Part shown: positions 1 to 14,200 of the stretch, one piece after another
How positions within the stretch are numbered: the stretch's first letter is position 1
Layout: each line of letters starts with the position of its first letter
NCBI GenBank assembly: GCA_012845835.1
Contig: JABAKD010000022.1
Location: 9,102,718-9,166,717, forward strand
DNA: 64,000 nt
Origin: Undaria pinnatifida
Taxonomy: Eukaryota; Sar; Phaeophyceae; Laminariales; Alariaceae
Reading direction: 5' to 3'
The notes under the pieces: model-generated
What the model was told of the DNA's origin: nothing
What the model saw: only the letters and a program-made list of their open reading frames with translations
The model's database searches: none
Translations under genes and position numbers: made by a program

Positions 1-43
1 ACCGCACCGCACCGCACCGCACCGCACCGCACCGCACCGCACC
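1..43. repeat. (ACCGC)n pentanucleotide microsatellite
   Basis: About eight perfect copies of a 5-bp unit start the window and decay into a C-rich stretch just before the last visible SAM-gene exon. The array is cut by the window edge. It lies in an intron of the minus-strand gene. Confidence 0.9.
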
Positions 44-74
44 CCGCCCCACTCCACAAGCCCAGGCTACGCAC

Positions 75-518
75 CTCGGTCACTCCCATCTTGGCAAAAT
101 CTCTCCTCTCCATAAGCTGCAAAGACTCCCCGTCCAGCTGGTCTGTGCGAAACCTGTCCAGATGGTGCAAGCAGCCGGCGATCTCCAGCAGTTTGCGCAG
201 CTCTCCCCCCCACGCCCCATCCTCCACCACACCGACACCCCCACCACCCCCACCCCCACTCCCACCCCCACCCCCACCCCCACCGCCTCCTCGTACTGAA
301 GGCTGTGCAGGCACATGTCCCCTCAAGGCGTGGTTTCCAGAATGGTCTGGGGGGCGTGCGCGGGCGGCGGTCGCTGCCCCCCCTCCTCTTCCAGCAGCGG
401 TGGCGGGGGGGGCTGTTTTGCGCTTGGCGGGCATGAGGGTACCACCGGAGGGGGGCGGCAGAAGGTCGGGATCGCACCCCTTCAAGCGGTAAAAATCTTC
501 TACCCTGCGCTTGGCGAC
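75..518 (-). CDS. SAM gene exon 11: SAM domain
   Basis: 148 codons, phase 0. The acceptor follows GTACACAG and the donor is GTGCGT. It begins VAKRRVEDFYRLKGCDPDLL, passes an Ala/Arg/Pro-rich linker and a poly-Gly run encoded by a GGGGGT microsatellite, and ends in a SAM domain core. That core has the family pattern LRKLLEIAGC-LHHL, F, QLDGESL, LM, DFAKMGVTE. The last SAM helix would lie in the next exon, off the window. SAM domains mediate homo- or hetero-oligomerisation and sometimes bind RNA. Confidence 0.82.
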
Positions 519-3500
519 CTGTGTACGTACGGCAGGACAAGGAGTTGCGGAAGGAGGACAATGGGAAGCGGTGAAGGTAGGCAAGCACTTACAAGGGTGG
601 GAAAATGGGTTAGGAAAGGGAAGGGGGGGAGAGGGGAAGGGGGGAGGGGAAGGGGGGGGGGGGGGGGAGGGGGGGGGGGGGGGGGAAGAGCTACATAGGG
701 TAGGATCAAGAGTTAAACAGGGTAGGACAAGGAGTTCCGGCAGGAAAGGAAGGAGAGGAGGGGGGGGGGGGGGGGGGGGGAAGGGCGGTGGAGGTAGGAC
801 AAGGACTTACGTAGGATGGAACAAATATGCACATAGGATATGACAGGGGGTTACGGACAAAAGGAAAGCGGGAGGGGGGGGGGGGGGGGGGGTGGGGGGG
901 GGGGGCGTACTCAGTTTGTGCATGGCCGTAGTCGCATGACCGTAGACCCTCGCATCCCTACTATGCCGGGACCGAGCACGTCGGGTTTTCACCAGGCAGA
1001 GCGAGAGGGGAGGGGGGGTGAGAGGGTGGTGACCAGGAGTTTCACAAGGTAGGACCACGAGTTGAACAGGGCAGGACAATGAGCTATATACCGAAGAAAA
1101 GGGAGGGGGTGAAGGGGAGGTAGTTCGGCGGGGTGGGGGGGGGAGGACAAGGAGTTACACGTAGGGTATTATAGGGAACGGGTACATAGGGCGGGGTACC
1201 CGGGTACGCAACGAACTAAACGCTTACCACGATATGGTGTGGCTTGCCTTGCCTGCGCAAGAAGCAGATACATGTACATAAGTGTGTAGTGCATTCCACG
1301 ATATTAAAATAATAGACCAATAGGCACCGTTCCGCGATGGTGGCTTACCTTCCACGTAAGGTACTGAAGCATCATCATAAATACTGCAGAGGGTCTGTGC
1401 GGGACAAGTAGCTCTACGGGGTTTCGTCGGATACTCTGCATGCACTGCCATCGTGCTAAAACAGGACTGAAAACGTCAAAGCCAACACCAACAACAGCAC
1501 CAACACCACCACCCAACACCAACAACACCAACAACACCAACACCAGCAATACCAAGACACCAACAACACAAAAAAAAACACGCACACAAACACCAACACC
1601 AACCTCAACAACACAAAAAAACACACACCACCGCAACGAAAGCAAACGCTGACACCAACAACGCCCCCATCACGAACACCACCCACACCTCTCCACCTCG
1701 TGAGCGGTGAGGGACGCGTGCTACGATAGAAATACGGTATACCTTTTTTTGGCGAAAATGGTTTTCTCGATGACTAGGGAACCTTAACCCAAAATCATCG
1801 GAATAACGCCATTCTTCTTTTTCAAAATGCTTTTTTTTTGTACCTAGGCCAAGGAAAGGTTTGGTCATCGGGTTACCCTTCCGGCCTAATCAAAATCAGC
1901 GTTTGGGCCAAGTATGGAACTCCTCAAGCGAATCACCCTCAGAGGGAAAAAACAGCCAGTGCGCCTCGACCGTGCCAAGGGTCTATCTAATACAGGAGGG
2001 GAAGAACACACCCTGTCGCATGAGCGGTCGGGGTTTCACACACAGCTAGCAGACATGAGTTTCGACGAAATCCTCCATCTTTCTCACAGCCGAAGCGTAC
2101 TTTGGACCAGCTTCCTTAAGAAGATGCACGCTTACCTTATAGGGTCGTTCGTTCCTAACGAAAACGAAAAATGTCAGCAAATCGTGACGAAATAAAAAAT
2201 GTGACATTTTCGCAAAAATCGTGACATTTGTCATGAATTCTGATTTTGAAATAGTTTTTTAAAGCACATAAAAAAAATATTGTCAGTATTCCTGACAAAA
2301 AAAAAGGAAGTCATTTTAATTTTGGTTGAAATCGCGATACTTCAGAAATTTTTCAATGTCAAGAATCGCGTTTTTTTTTGGCAGGAACCGTGAATTTTTG
2401 CGTTCGTCAGGAACGAGCCTTGCCGCGATGCCACGCCGCTTGCAAAGGTGAGCTCGACAAAAAATCCTTGATCTACTTCTATTAACAGCGTAGGTCCCTC
2501 TTCAGTGCCGGTTGCCCGCCGAAGTGCCCGCGGAATCGTTTGACACAGGTGGGAACAACCGTAATCGGCAGGACGCGGAATAGTGCCGGTTGCTGCTACA
2601 GTGCCGAATAATCTGGCCGGCACAAACCAGCACCATAGAGGGACCCCTACTGCGAGGTAGATGCTGGTCTCGCCTACTTGCGTCCGCCTGGTATCTGAGG
2701 GGTTCTCGCCTGCCGCGCAATACCGTTGTCGGATGCTCAAGTCAACGCATCGGGTAGTCAAATCCTAAAAGCATGGACTTACCGCGACGTTAGCAGGTGC
2801 CCCAGAGATGACAACGTCCGAGGCGCTCTTGTCATAGTATTGCTTCACCACGATGGTCGCCTTGGTTTCCCTCATCAACAAGGTGATGTGGACGCCGCCC
2901 TTGCCTATCAGCTGAGGCGCGATGTTCTGTGGCGTTGCGTGAAAACAGGAGCAACGCGAACGGTAACGGATACAAGAACAAGAAGAGGAATATGAACAAG
3001 AACGAGAACGAGAACACAAGAACAAGAACGAAAACAAGAGCAAGAATGAGACCCAGAAATGCGAACAATAACGAAAACGGTAGCAAGATCAAGTACGAGA
3101 GCAAGGACAAGAACAAGAACAAGAGCAAGAACGAGAACAAGAACAACAGAACGAAATCGGAACGACAACAGTCTGTTTTTAGTTTTAACGAAAACAAACA
3201 AAACGAAACGAAACGAACCGAAACAAAACTGTGGAAACAAACGAAACGTGCCACATACACACTATGGCGACAACGAGAAAGAGAAACAAGGAGATTGATT
3301 ACATCGCCCCCGCCCGCCCTCTTCCCCCTCTCTTCCCCAACTCCGCCCTCGCCCTCCCCTCCCCTCGGACCCCCCCCTCCCCCTCCCCGCCGTTTCCCCG
3401 GCTCTATTTCTCGCCCCTCCGGCCTAACCCCATCTCCACCCGCCCATCCTACCCACCCTCACGCACTACCCCGGTTCTCTTATTTGGCTCACGTTCGGGC

Positions 3501-6473
3501 AGTAGATCTCCTCGAGAGTCTTGGTGGGAACAGGTGTCCTTGAAACAGTCGGGGCTGTGCGCTGCGAAGCCCTCAGCTCCTCCTTGTTCTACAAAAAACA
3601 AAGAGCAGAAAAGGAAACCGAACATCCGTTCGCATACATCGAGAGGGGAGAGAGGGGGAGGTGGGGGGACGGGCAGCCACTAAGAGCATACCAGGTATCC
3701 TTTAGGTACAATAGACGCATGGTACAATACAGGCAGCACCGAATTTCTAAGGTTCTTTCCTTGAGAAGCTCTACTTTTTATTTTTCTGCTGTCCCACACG
3801 TAGTTTTTTTTAATTTCCAACCCAACTCACGAAGTTTTGTTACATGTCGAGATTCTATATAGTAGAGATTCTATATACCTCTAGCGACCTTGCGGACAAG
3901 CCGTGGTCACAGGAGTTTTGTGTTTTCCCTTCCCCCCCGGTACGTGCCTTCATTCTTGTCGCGCATACTGTACGGTTTTAGTATTTCCACTTTTCAGCGT
4001 TTTATGCTCGTCGATTCACATCGAATTTTCGGCAACTCGCGCCCTCGAACTTTCGCCTGTCAATTTATAAGTGTCCTTTGCGGGGTGCGAACCTACGACA
4101 CCGACCTCACTAGTTACCGGCTTACTATTGAACCACCAGGGACGCCTGGCTTTTCCTCGCCGAAAAACTGATTTACAAAAGAAACGAAAATACGGAAAAC
4201 AACCCAAATGAGCAACACAACATCATGTACGTTATCAAAAGCACTCTTCTTTCGAATCTTATTTTTCGGCCGAAAAACGGGTAAAAACAAAGCATAACGC
4301 CTTTGCCACGTGTAAAACCGTTTTAGAAACCGTTTTAGGCGACAAATTGCTTGCAACTAGGGCCGCTCCTAACGAGCATAACAAAATCTCAATTCTTGTG
4401 ACCAAAAACTAACGTGACATCTTTTAGGCGAATCGTGACATTTGTCAGGAATCCAGACTTTCAAATCGTGTTGACATTTTCAAAAAAAAACACGCCCGGC
4501 TTCCTGAAAAAGAGAAAAAAAAAAAAAAGGTGAACGCGTTTGTTGATCACGTGACGTGACATTTTTCAGAATTTTGAAACGCCAGACATCGTGACATTTG
4601 TCAGGACTCGTTATCTTTATGCGTTCGCTAGGAACAATCCTTCCTGCCGCCGGGGATTTCGGAGCTCTAAAGGGGCCAAGCTCACCACAATGCCACCTAC
4701 CTTCATACATGACTGGACCAAACAAGGTTAACTTTCTTACTGCCTAGGCGGAGGAGTCCGGTCAAGGCCAGAAACATTCAGGTCAAAACGAACACCCTTA
4801 TCATAACATGCGTCAATACATTCAATACACCCAAAACATTCAATACATTCAATACATTCAATACATTCAATACATTCAATACATTCAATACATTCAATAC
4901 ATTCAATACATTCAATACATTCGATATATTCAATACATTCAATACATTCAATACATGCAATACATTCAAAACATTCAATGCATAACGTTGCCTTCATGCG
5001 CGGGGCGGGGGGCGGGGGAACGGACTATACAAGAAAATAAAATGGATCTTGCGCCGACGCCGCCGCCTGGACAGAAAAACGAAGGGTTATGTCGGTGCCT
5101 TGTGCTCGTAACAAGTATCCCACGGTAACTCCAGACAGTTGGACTCGTACGGACATGCATGATGTGATGGAATATCCCACCCATCCCCCCATCGTATCTT
5201 CCCCCGTTTCCCCTCATAGTACCCTCCCCCCCCATAGTACCCCCCTCCTTCCCCCTTATCTTACTCCCCCATCTACCTCCCTTCCACGGCCGCTATCAAG
5301 TCTCACCTGCAAGTCATTCTGAATCCACCGTTTGCACGCCTTCCATATTTTAGGCCTCCTCCCGTCTTACCACCCCCCCTATCTACCCCCCGCCCTAAGT
5401 GACCCACAACACTACCCCCCCCGTATTTCCTCGGGCTCCGTCAAGTCTCACCCGCAAGTCTTTCTTCATCCCCCGTTTGCACGCCTCCTGATATCAAACC
5501 CCCCGAAATATACTACCCACCTCACCCCCATTTTACTCCCCCCCCCCATCGTACCCACCCCATCCCTATAAACATTTCCTTCTTCGGCCTACGGCAAGTC
5601 TTTCCTACAAGTCCTCCTGAATCCACCTGTGGCACGCCTTCCTGATCCTAGCCCTCCCCCCGTCTTACCACCCCCCCTACCGCCCACCCCTAACTTATCC
5701 CCCCCCTCCCTTTCTCGGCCTCCAACAAGTTTTCCCTGCAAATTCTTCTTGGTCCCTTCCTGATAGTACCCCCCCGCCCCCCCTGTGGTACCCCTCTCGC
5801 CCTGTCTTACCCCCCGCCCCCCCTGTGGTACCCCTCTCGCCCTGTCTTACCTCCTCCCCCCCTGTCTTACCCCTTCCCCCGTTGTCTTACCCACCTCACC
5901 CCTATTTTACCCCCCTCCCCCCCCTCCCCCGGCCTCCGTCAAGTCCCACCTTTAACTCCTTCTTCTTGAGCCACTTTTTGCACGCCTTCCTGATTTTAAC
6001 CGTCTCTGGGATTGTCATCGCCTCGTTCAGTACCGCCTGCACTGCAACCGCGCTCTGTTCACAAACAAACCAACAAAAAAACAAACAGTCCGCGCGTTTC
6101 CATTACACAATATTCTATCAACATACCAGATGCACAACAATAATTGGTTGAATACACAACAATTTCCATCGAACATGTTACAGTATAACAGCATAGTGCA
6201 TGGCTCCCCTTGGGGACGGGGTTGATTTCATATCCCGGGGGCGTCGCAAGTCGAAAAGGGGGAACACAGGCGTTTCCATGACATGCATGGGCTACTGCTT
6301 TTTTGCTGCTGCTATATTCCTCGTTTACCTAAACCCAGGCTGTTGACAAGTAAGGGCCGGCACGCGCGTACAGACGGCGTTGCTACAACTACCCCCGCCG
6401 CAAGTACAGTGTCACTGCGCGCCGCCTCTACCGAAGCAAAAGGGAAAAAAAAAAAAAAAAAAAAAAAAAACAA

Positions 6474-6504
<31 letters not shown>

Positions 6505-9500
6505 CAAAACGAACCAAACAAAACAAAACAAAACAAAACAATAACAAAACCGAACCAAACCATCCCCTCCTCTCACATCGCGGGTCTGAGCAAGCCTCAG
6601 CTTCTCCTCCAGAGACAGAACCGGCACCAGCCCTGATTGCACCCCTCTCCCCCTCGCCCCCCCAACCCCTCCCCCACCCCCCCCCTCCCCTCAGCCTCCA
6701 CTTTAGATTTCTCCGCTGCACGCGCTTCATTAGCAGCATTAGCCTCGGCAACGGCTTTAGCGCGAGCTTGCCTAGCCGCGCGGTTAGACTCCATTTCCGC
6801 GGCGGATTTAAGCTTAGCTTCCGTAGCTTCCGCGCGCGCGGCCGCTGCCTTCTTCGCCTGCGCTGCTAATACCGCTTGAGCCCTCGCTTCTGCTCTCGCG
6901 ACCGTCGCAGCCTTTGCGTCGGCGATACGCTTTGCGTTATCCTGCGCTTCGACCTCCTTGCTTATTGTTACAACTGTCTGCTGCTGCCGCTGCTGCCGCC
7001 GCTGCGACCGCTGCTCCCGCAGCAGCTGCTCCTGGAGCTCCTTCTCCTGCTCCTGCTCCTCCTTCCTCTGCTGCTGCTGCAGCTGCTGTAGCTGCTGTAG
7101 CTGCTGTTGCTGCTGCTGCTGCAGATGCAGCTTTTCCTCCGCCTCCCGCAGCAGCTGTCTCTCCTCTTCCTTGTGCCGCTGCTGCGCCTGTTGCGCCAGC
7201 TCGTTAATGCACTGCTGCTGCTGCTGCTGGTACTGCGCCTCGAGCGCTTGCCCCTGCGGGGCCTCGTCCTGGTCATCAACCTTTCGAATCGGAGAAGCAC
7301 GATCGGGCTTCGGCTTCGTCTCGGCGGTGGTGGAGGGGGGGGACGTCCGCCCTTGGGCATCGTTCCGTTTGTGCTCTTCCGCCACCTGGAACCAAAACAC
7401 GCGCCAAAGCATCGGCAGGGGGGGGGGGGGATAAAGCGAACAATTGAGAATGGCGTGTCCTTTCGCTATCCTCACACCACCTGACATAGAGCTATCATGA
7501 CCAGATCAAGTATACCGTGGCAAAAAATACTATTAATAACACCATTTCTTGTATTTGTGTTCTTTGAAAGCCTGATATTTATAACATTCTCAGCAAATCA
7601 CGACCAAATCCAACCCCACTCCCTTCTAACCCGAAACCTAACCCAACCCAATACGCCTCCCTACACAGCCCTAGTGCTCTAACCCCAACCCCAACCCCTA
7701 CTTATGGCTACCGCCACGCACGTGCCGAGAAAACCTTGCGGAGCAAGTGACGTTGTTTGTTTAAAAGACAAAATGCCTGGAGACGGCAGTTTTGGACGGT
7801 GTCGTTCACACTGTCAGGAGCCCCGCACTAAAAACGGTGTAATTCACTTTGTCAGGAGCCCCGCACTGAAAACTAGTGTGTGCAGTCGAGACACTAAAAC
7901 TAACATAATAAAAGCAATAACATAAGTCTAGACATCGTAACTAACAGGGTAAGTCTATACGCTTAACACGAACATAATAAGCACACTAAATCTAAACACT
8001 GACACTTGAACTAACATATTGAGACACTACGTCTAGGCACTTGCAACTAACAGAAAGTCTGGACACTAACTGAATAAGCACACGCAGTCTACACATTAAA
8101 AATCAACAGAGAAGGTCTAGAAACTAAAACTAGCATAACGCCAAAAAAGCATATTACGGCTAGACAATCGTCCATCACAGGCCTGAACTGCCGTCTCCCG
8201 CCACCTTTGTCTGAGAGGGCCCCCTTCGCCAGGACCAAGCCCTAAACACATCCTACGAGATAAACGTGTGGAAAATAAAGCGTTTTAATGGGTTTTGTGG
8301 TAGTATCCCAGGCGGTACCGATATGTGTTTTCCGGACATTTTTTCCATACAAAAAATCACGTCCCAACCCAACATCACCTTAGTCTCTCTCGGGCTCCAT
8401 GCTTTCGCCGCCCCGCCAGCATTCTCCTCCCCACCCCTATCCTTCCCCGCCCAGAAGTCAGCGTCGAGCTTGTTCCCGCTTCCTTTCGCGTCCCGCTCAA
8501 GTGCTTTCACGTTCCGTAGCCCGATTGCCCCCAATGAGTCAGCTAAGTCAGCCTGTGGTAGCTTCAGCGCAGCTGCGTTCGACCCACCCTTAGAAGTAGC
8601 TTTGGGTCCAATCACTGCTTGTGGCGTCGTGCATCACGGAGGATGGAAGGCGTATAGAAGGATGGGGGGAGGGGGACGAGTAAAGAGGTTGGAGGGGGGG
8701 GGGGGGGGGCAGGACGGGTATGCTGTCATGAGGGTGATCAGGGTTGGTTGCTCGGTTCGGGGTATGGTTGGTTTAGTTGGTTGGCGGAGTGGTTTGGTGA
8801 TTAGCTTGTTCGAAGGCCGCCAGAGGTAACGAGTAGAGACTAGTCGGCACTAGATTTGACCAAACTAGTCTAAAGTAAAACAATCAGGATACACTACAAT
8901 ACATTTTACCCCACTCCCTTCCACCCTAGACAGGACCAAAACAAACCAGACCAACGCCTTCTTTCCCCCCTACCCCTTTCCCCCGCTCACCGGAAGAGAA
9001 CGCCTTCTCGGGCGAAGTAGAATCCAGCGCCGGCCACAGCTCCCCCTCAAGCCTATCGAACCCGGGCGGTGGCGCGGGCGTCACCTCCGCAGCACCCGTC
9101 CCGCCCACCGCCTCCACCACGTCGGTCTTCCCCGGCTCAAGATGGGCAACCAAGCCTGGGGGGGGGCGAGGGGCGGATGAACCATTCGTAGACGGCGGTG
9201 ACCCCTCCATAGGTAACGCATCTGTGCACAGCTTCACAGTCTCGGCCAAGTTGCCCGTAACGTCGTAGTACATGTCCACCACGCCTGTCGGGTTTCGGCA
9301 TGAGGGTAGGCGGTTTCGCGCGGAGGCGGGCGGGGGGGCGGAGGAAGCTGACTGGATGGCTGGCTATCGATAGCTTTCGGCACGACAGGGTATCGGGTCT
9401 CGAGTCCTAACCCAAGGACCAAAAGCACAACCAAGCCTAACAACGGCACCGAGTTCATAGGGGGCAATCTCACGAGGAAAACGAAATGTCATGATATGCG

Positions 9501-11253
9501 AACAAACGCGGCAATACAGGAACAAACACAGCGACCACACAAAACGACGGAAAGCACCAAACACACACATCCACCCTCCCTGCCCCCCACCCCCCCTTCC
9601 ACTCACGAGGTTCGACCCATCCCTCGAAAGCCGTCTTGACGTCCTCTACAGTAAACTGCGCCGAGTACGGCCCATTCATCCGCGCCACAATCCTCCACAA
9701 GGCGTCCGCTGGCAGCTTCCCTCCTGACTTCGCCACCCCCGCCGCCGCCTCGTTCCCCTTGGCGCCGTCCGCCGCCTCCTTTCCAATGGCCGTGCCCAAT
9801 TTACTACCAATACCAACACCTCCAGTACCAACACCTCCAACAACACCACTCTTCTTACCATCGCCAACATCCCCACCACCACCAACACCAACGCCTGCAA
9901 CGGGCGTCGCCGAGAGAGTGTCTTCCTTGCTCGAAAAGCCCACGCGGTCGTCGGTAAACCGCGGCGGCGAGTCCTCGGCGGCGCGCTTCCCGTTGCCAGA
10001 GGGGGGTGGGTATTTTTCTTCCGCTTCCCGCGCTTCCCCGCGCTGCTCGGGGCTGTTGGTGCTGCTGCTGCTGCCCTCACGCCGGAGCTCCCGCGATGGC
10101 GGCGGAGCCATCACAGGCGCGCTCGCGGCGACAGCGGCCGCGGCAGCCGGAGTAGCGCTGGCAGTAGAGGTAGCGGTGGCAGCGGTAGCAGCGGTAGCAG
10201 TGGCAGCCGTAGCAGTAGCAGCGATGGTAGGTGCAGTAGCAGTGGCAGCCGTAGTAGCAGCAGCAGAAGCAGCAGCAGCGGCCGTACTGACAACATCGGC
10301 GGGTGCGGTACCAGCGGTAGCGGCAGCAACAGCAGCGGGGGTGGGGTCCGCAGCGGCAGCAGCTTCGTCATCAGCGACGGCTCCAGCAGCGGCGGCTTTA
10401 GTAGTAGCATCTGCGGCCTTAACCGTGGCGGCTTCGGTGATAGTTTCGGCAGCGGAGTATTTTGCGGGGGGGGCGTCTTTAGCTATGGCTTTGGGCTCGG
10501 CAGAGTTGGCGGCAGCCGCGGTTCTAGAAGCGTCGGCCAACCTAGTTGAGAGGCTGGCGTCGTCGGGAGCAGTGGCGACGGGGGGAACCGAGGCAGGGGG
10601 CGGCGACTGGGAGATTTCGCCACCGGGACTGGCATCAGACCGTTCTGTTTTGGCTTCTCCCCACCCCCCTTCTCGTGTTTCTCCTCCCCCTTCTATTGCT
10701 TGCATGACAGCCTCAGCGGTAAACAGCTTCTTATCCTTCAACAGCTGCACCACCTGCTCTCGGATACTTGCCTTGGGCGGGGAGAGAACCGCAGCGGGAG
10801 GAGCAGCAGCAGGAGGAGCAGCAGGAACAGGAAAAGCAGCAAGAGGAGGAGCAGCAGCAGGGCCAGCAGGAGTCCCAGCAACAGCACCAGCAACAGGGCC
10901 ACCAGTACCAAAACTAGCAGCAGGAGAAGCCGCAGAGGGAGCAACGACACCGTCGGTAGGCGGTAGTGGCAGCGGTGGCGACGTTTGACCTTTGACAAAG
11001 TTGTTCCAACGCTGGGTGATCTCCGCGTGCATGGCATTGTGGCCACGGGAAGCTGAAGCAGTCGCGTCGTCGCCCTCCTTGTTCTGGCATAACGCTGGCA
11101 TTTTCTGCAAAAAACTGCTGTGCCAACCCATCGCCTGTTGGTTAGAACGGTCGATCGAAGGTTCGGATGATTCGGATGATTCGATCGTTCGGTCGTTCGG
11201 TCGTTCAGTCGTTCGGTCAGGCGATCGGTCGGAAGGGTGGGGGCGTGGGGGGG

Positions 11254-11293
<40 letters not shown>

Positions 11294-14200
11294 GCGGGTC
11301 GTTGCAGCAATAGTAGTTATGCCTGGGAGGAGAGGTTGATTCATCATTTCAGGTGGAACCGCCACCGTACGCCTGGCAACATCAAGCAGTTCGGGTGTTT
11401 CTCTTCAAAGGAACACCAGAACTACAACCAGTGCATCCACCACTAGCATCACTGCCAAAACCACAACACCAAAAGCAACATCAAGACCGTCGCCAACACA
11501 AAAATCGATTCCAGCACAACGCCAACGCGAACACTACCACCACCACCACCCACAACACGAGCACCACCACACCAACGCCAATACCGTCACCGCCACCCTC
11601 CAGCACCACCGCCAACACAACTGACAACAGCACCACCTACAGCAGCACAACCACCACCACCACCACCAACCCCAACACCAACACTAACACCAACTATACC
11701 ACTAGCTATACCACCAACGCCAACAACAACGCCAACGTCAACAACGCCAACGCCAACAACAACAACGCCAACAACAACGCCAACAACAACGCCAACAACG
11801 TCAACAACAACACAACAACAACGATAACAACAACAATACCAGCACCAACAACACCAATACCAACAACAGAAAGCGATGCTGCTAACCCTATAGAACAGCG
11901 CCCGCGTTTAGGAGTCAAAGTAATTAGACAAAACGAGTGGGATAAGGTTTGAAAATCTACTGAAGTTACAGCACGGCTGCTTGCTCCACATATACGTTCC
12001 GTACCTGGCGTAAATGTTTGACGCTTACGCGCTGCCCGCATTTGTCGCAGGGGCGCTTCCTCATAGCACAGATCAAACACTTATCCGCCTTGCAACCCTT
12101 CACCAATCAAAACAGGACGCACGAGGCGGGGGGGGGGGGGGCACTCATTGCATGCACAGCCGTAGTCTAGGGGGCGCAAATAAGCTCAAAGAGGCGAAAC
12201 ACAAAATAACACGATAAAGCAAGTCTTGTCCACCTTCCAAACCTTCACAAAGCAGGAAAGAGGCAAGATGCAGTGTGGGGGAGCTGGGGGGGGCAAGGGA
12301 AAGGACAAAACTAAAAAGAAAGAAAACGAAAATAACACGCTCACAAGCAAACGTTGATGGAACTGATAATTAATGCTGACAATGGCAGCGATAATGATAC
12401 CGAAAACGTCATTACTGACACAAGACAGACCACACAAGCGGTCATGATGATGGAGGTGAAATGTGTTTATTTAACGCGTTTACAAGTCAAAACCCGTTTT
12501 TTGGGACAATTCACTTGGAAATAGCATTGGGAGGGGTTTTGGGGCTCTAAAGCGGTTAAAAACGATAACTTTCGACCATTACAAGAAAAAAGCATCCTCA
12601 GAATCACTACGATCATTAAAAAAAACGATCATCAAAAAAAGACAATGTTAATCATGAGACGAGCATGATGGAAACCACCATAAAAAACAGTCACACCGTG
12701 AGCATGATGAAAGTAGTCATCATCACAACACATCGCAAACCTCGGACAGACCACCGATTCCCACTTGACGATCTAGATAGTCCAAGGAAGATCTGTATGG
12801 TCTAGCTCATGTTGTCGGGGGGGGGGGGATCGTGCGATCTGCATGATCTATGATAGCACGAGTTTCCTGGGTCCATACGTTTTCTATATAGATACATAGG
12901 TCCTTCACGGTATCTCATTTCGGCAGGTGTAGGAGCTACTGCAACCGATCTACTGTTGGTCATTAACTGTTTGATGTGTACAATCATGTCAGCGACAACA
13001 GCAGCGATCACCAAACCGGCGATACAGCCCGGAACCTACATATCTACCTGGTAGATGAACTTACCTCGCAAAAGTTGGGGAGTTCCAGAAGTGGGAGGCA
13101 TTCGGGACCCGACACGGTCTGACAACCGCCGCACACCTGCACACAGCACAAAAAGGAAACACATACAGAAAAAGACGGGTTACGCGCCTGTTAGAACCAA
13201 CACGCGTGTTTCTAAAAAAAATAAGCGCCCCCGTAATTTTTGCGGGGGGGGAGACTGGGTAAAACTCCGTGCGTAGCCGGCCAGTGCGAGTGCGGCGAAA
13301 ACAAATCGTCACGATGACAAAACGCCTCGGTTCCACGGCAGCTGGGCGGCCGAGAGGGGGGAAGGATGGGGGGCGGGGGGGGGGGCATGATTCTAAGCGT
13401 ACTGCTGCACGCTCTCTATCGCACTCGTGGACGGTTGGTATAGCCAAAATTGTCAGGGGGTTATGTCGATTAATCTGGGTAACAAAAGAGCTACTCGTAT
13501 AATAAAGGTCCCTCTAGAGCGCCTGGTCAATAGTGCCGGTTGCCTGCTTTAGCGCCTGTGAAATCGGTTGGCACAGATGGGAATAACCAATAGTGGCAAC
13601 CTGCGGAGTAGTGTCTGGTGCCGCTATAGTGCCCGTATTTTCGTCTGGTGCATACCGGAAATATAGAGGAGCCACTACTAATATAAGTACAACTTCAACG
13701 CTGTATCTACTGGATTTGGGGGGCAAACATACTTGGAACCAAGAGTAAAGTATATTCACAGCTTAATATTTATGGAGTAAGGTTGTTCTTGCTGGTGACA
13801 AAATATCATCAAGAGCAGGGATTTTGTCACATACCGGTATACATTGAAAACATACACGTTCTTTTCTGGCATGCTGTTCTCCGGCGGCCGAGGGTTTTGT
13901 CTCTTTCTTTCGGCTGTGAGGCAAGCAAATGGGTCCGTCGGTACATTACGACGCATGTCTGGATCCCGGCATAGCCCCGTCGTGCGTACTCTGGACCATT
14001 CAAAGTTCGCTAAGCTGGCTATTTTGTCAAGGGTTGCGTTCCGCCTCGCCGAGCCGAGTTGGTGCATGGAAAATTCTACGTGTACATTCAGCAGTAGATA
14101 TTTTTCACTATTATAGCCCGCGCCGCTCTCATATTTCTCCGCTCCGCTCTCCCGCCCGCTGTTCAACATCCGTCCATTGGTATTTAATCCCCATGCTATC

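Larger units (their letters stand above)
519..5949. other. Intron 10 of the SAM gene, repeat-filled
   Basis: 5.4 kb between exons 10 and 11, with no further convincing exon apart from the mini-exon copies. It holds long G runs (600-910), AAC/ACC-type repeats (1470-1640), two inverted-repeat elements, a pogo-like MITE, an AAC/AAG-rich tract (2945-3230), a 9-bp array and the C-rich mini-exon array, all listed separately. Confidence 0.6.

Noticed and set aside
1-60. Telomere at the window start
   Set aside because: ACCGC pentamers are not a known telomere unit and the gene continues through the edge. The CTAACCCCAACCCC stretch near 7680 is too short and impure as well.
4737-5128. Repetitive ORFs (ECI, NVL and YIQ repeats)
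   Set aside because: Produced by the 9-bp minisatellite, open on both strands.
9636-10988. 450-codon plus-strand ORF rich in Ala and Val
   Set aside because: It is the antisense of the GCN-repeat exon of the SAM gene. The minus strand has matching splice sites, phases and repeat-free blocks; the plus strand has none.
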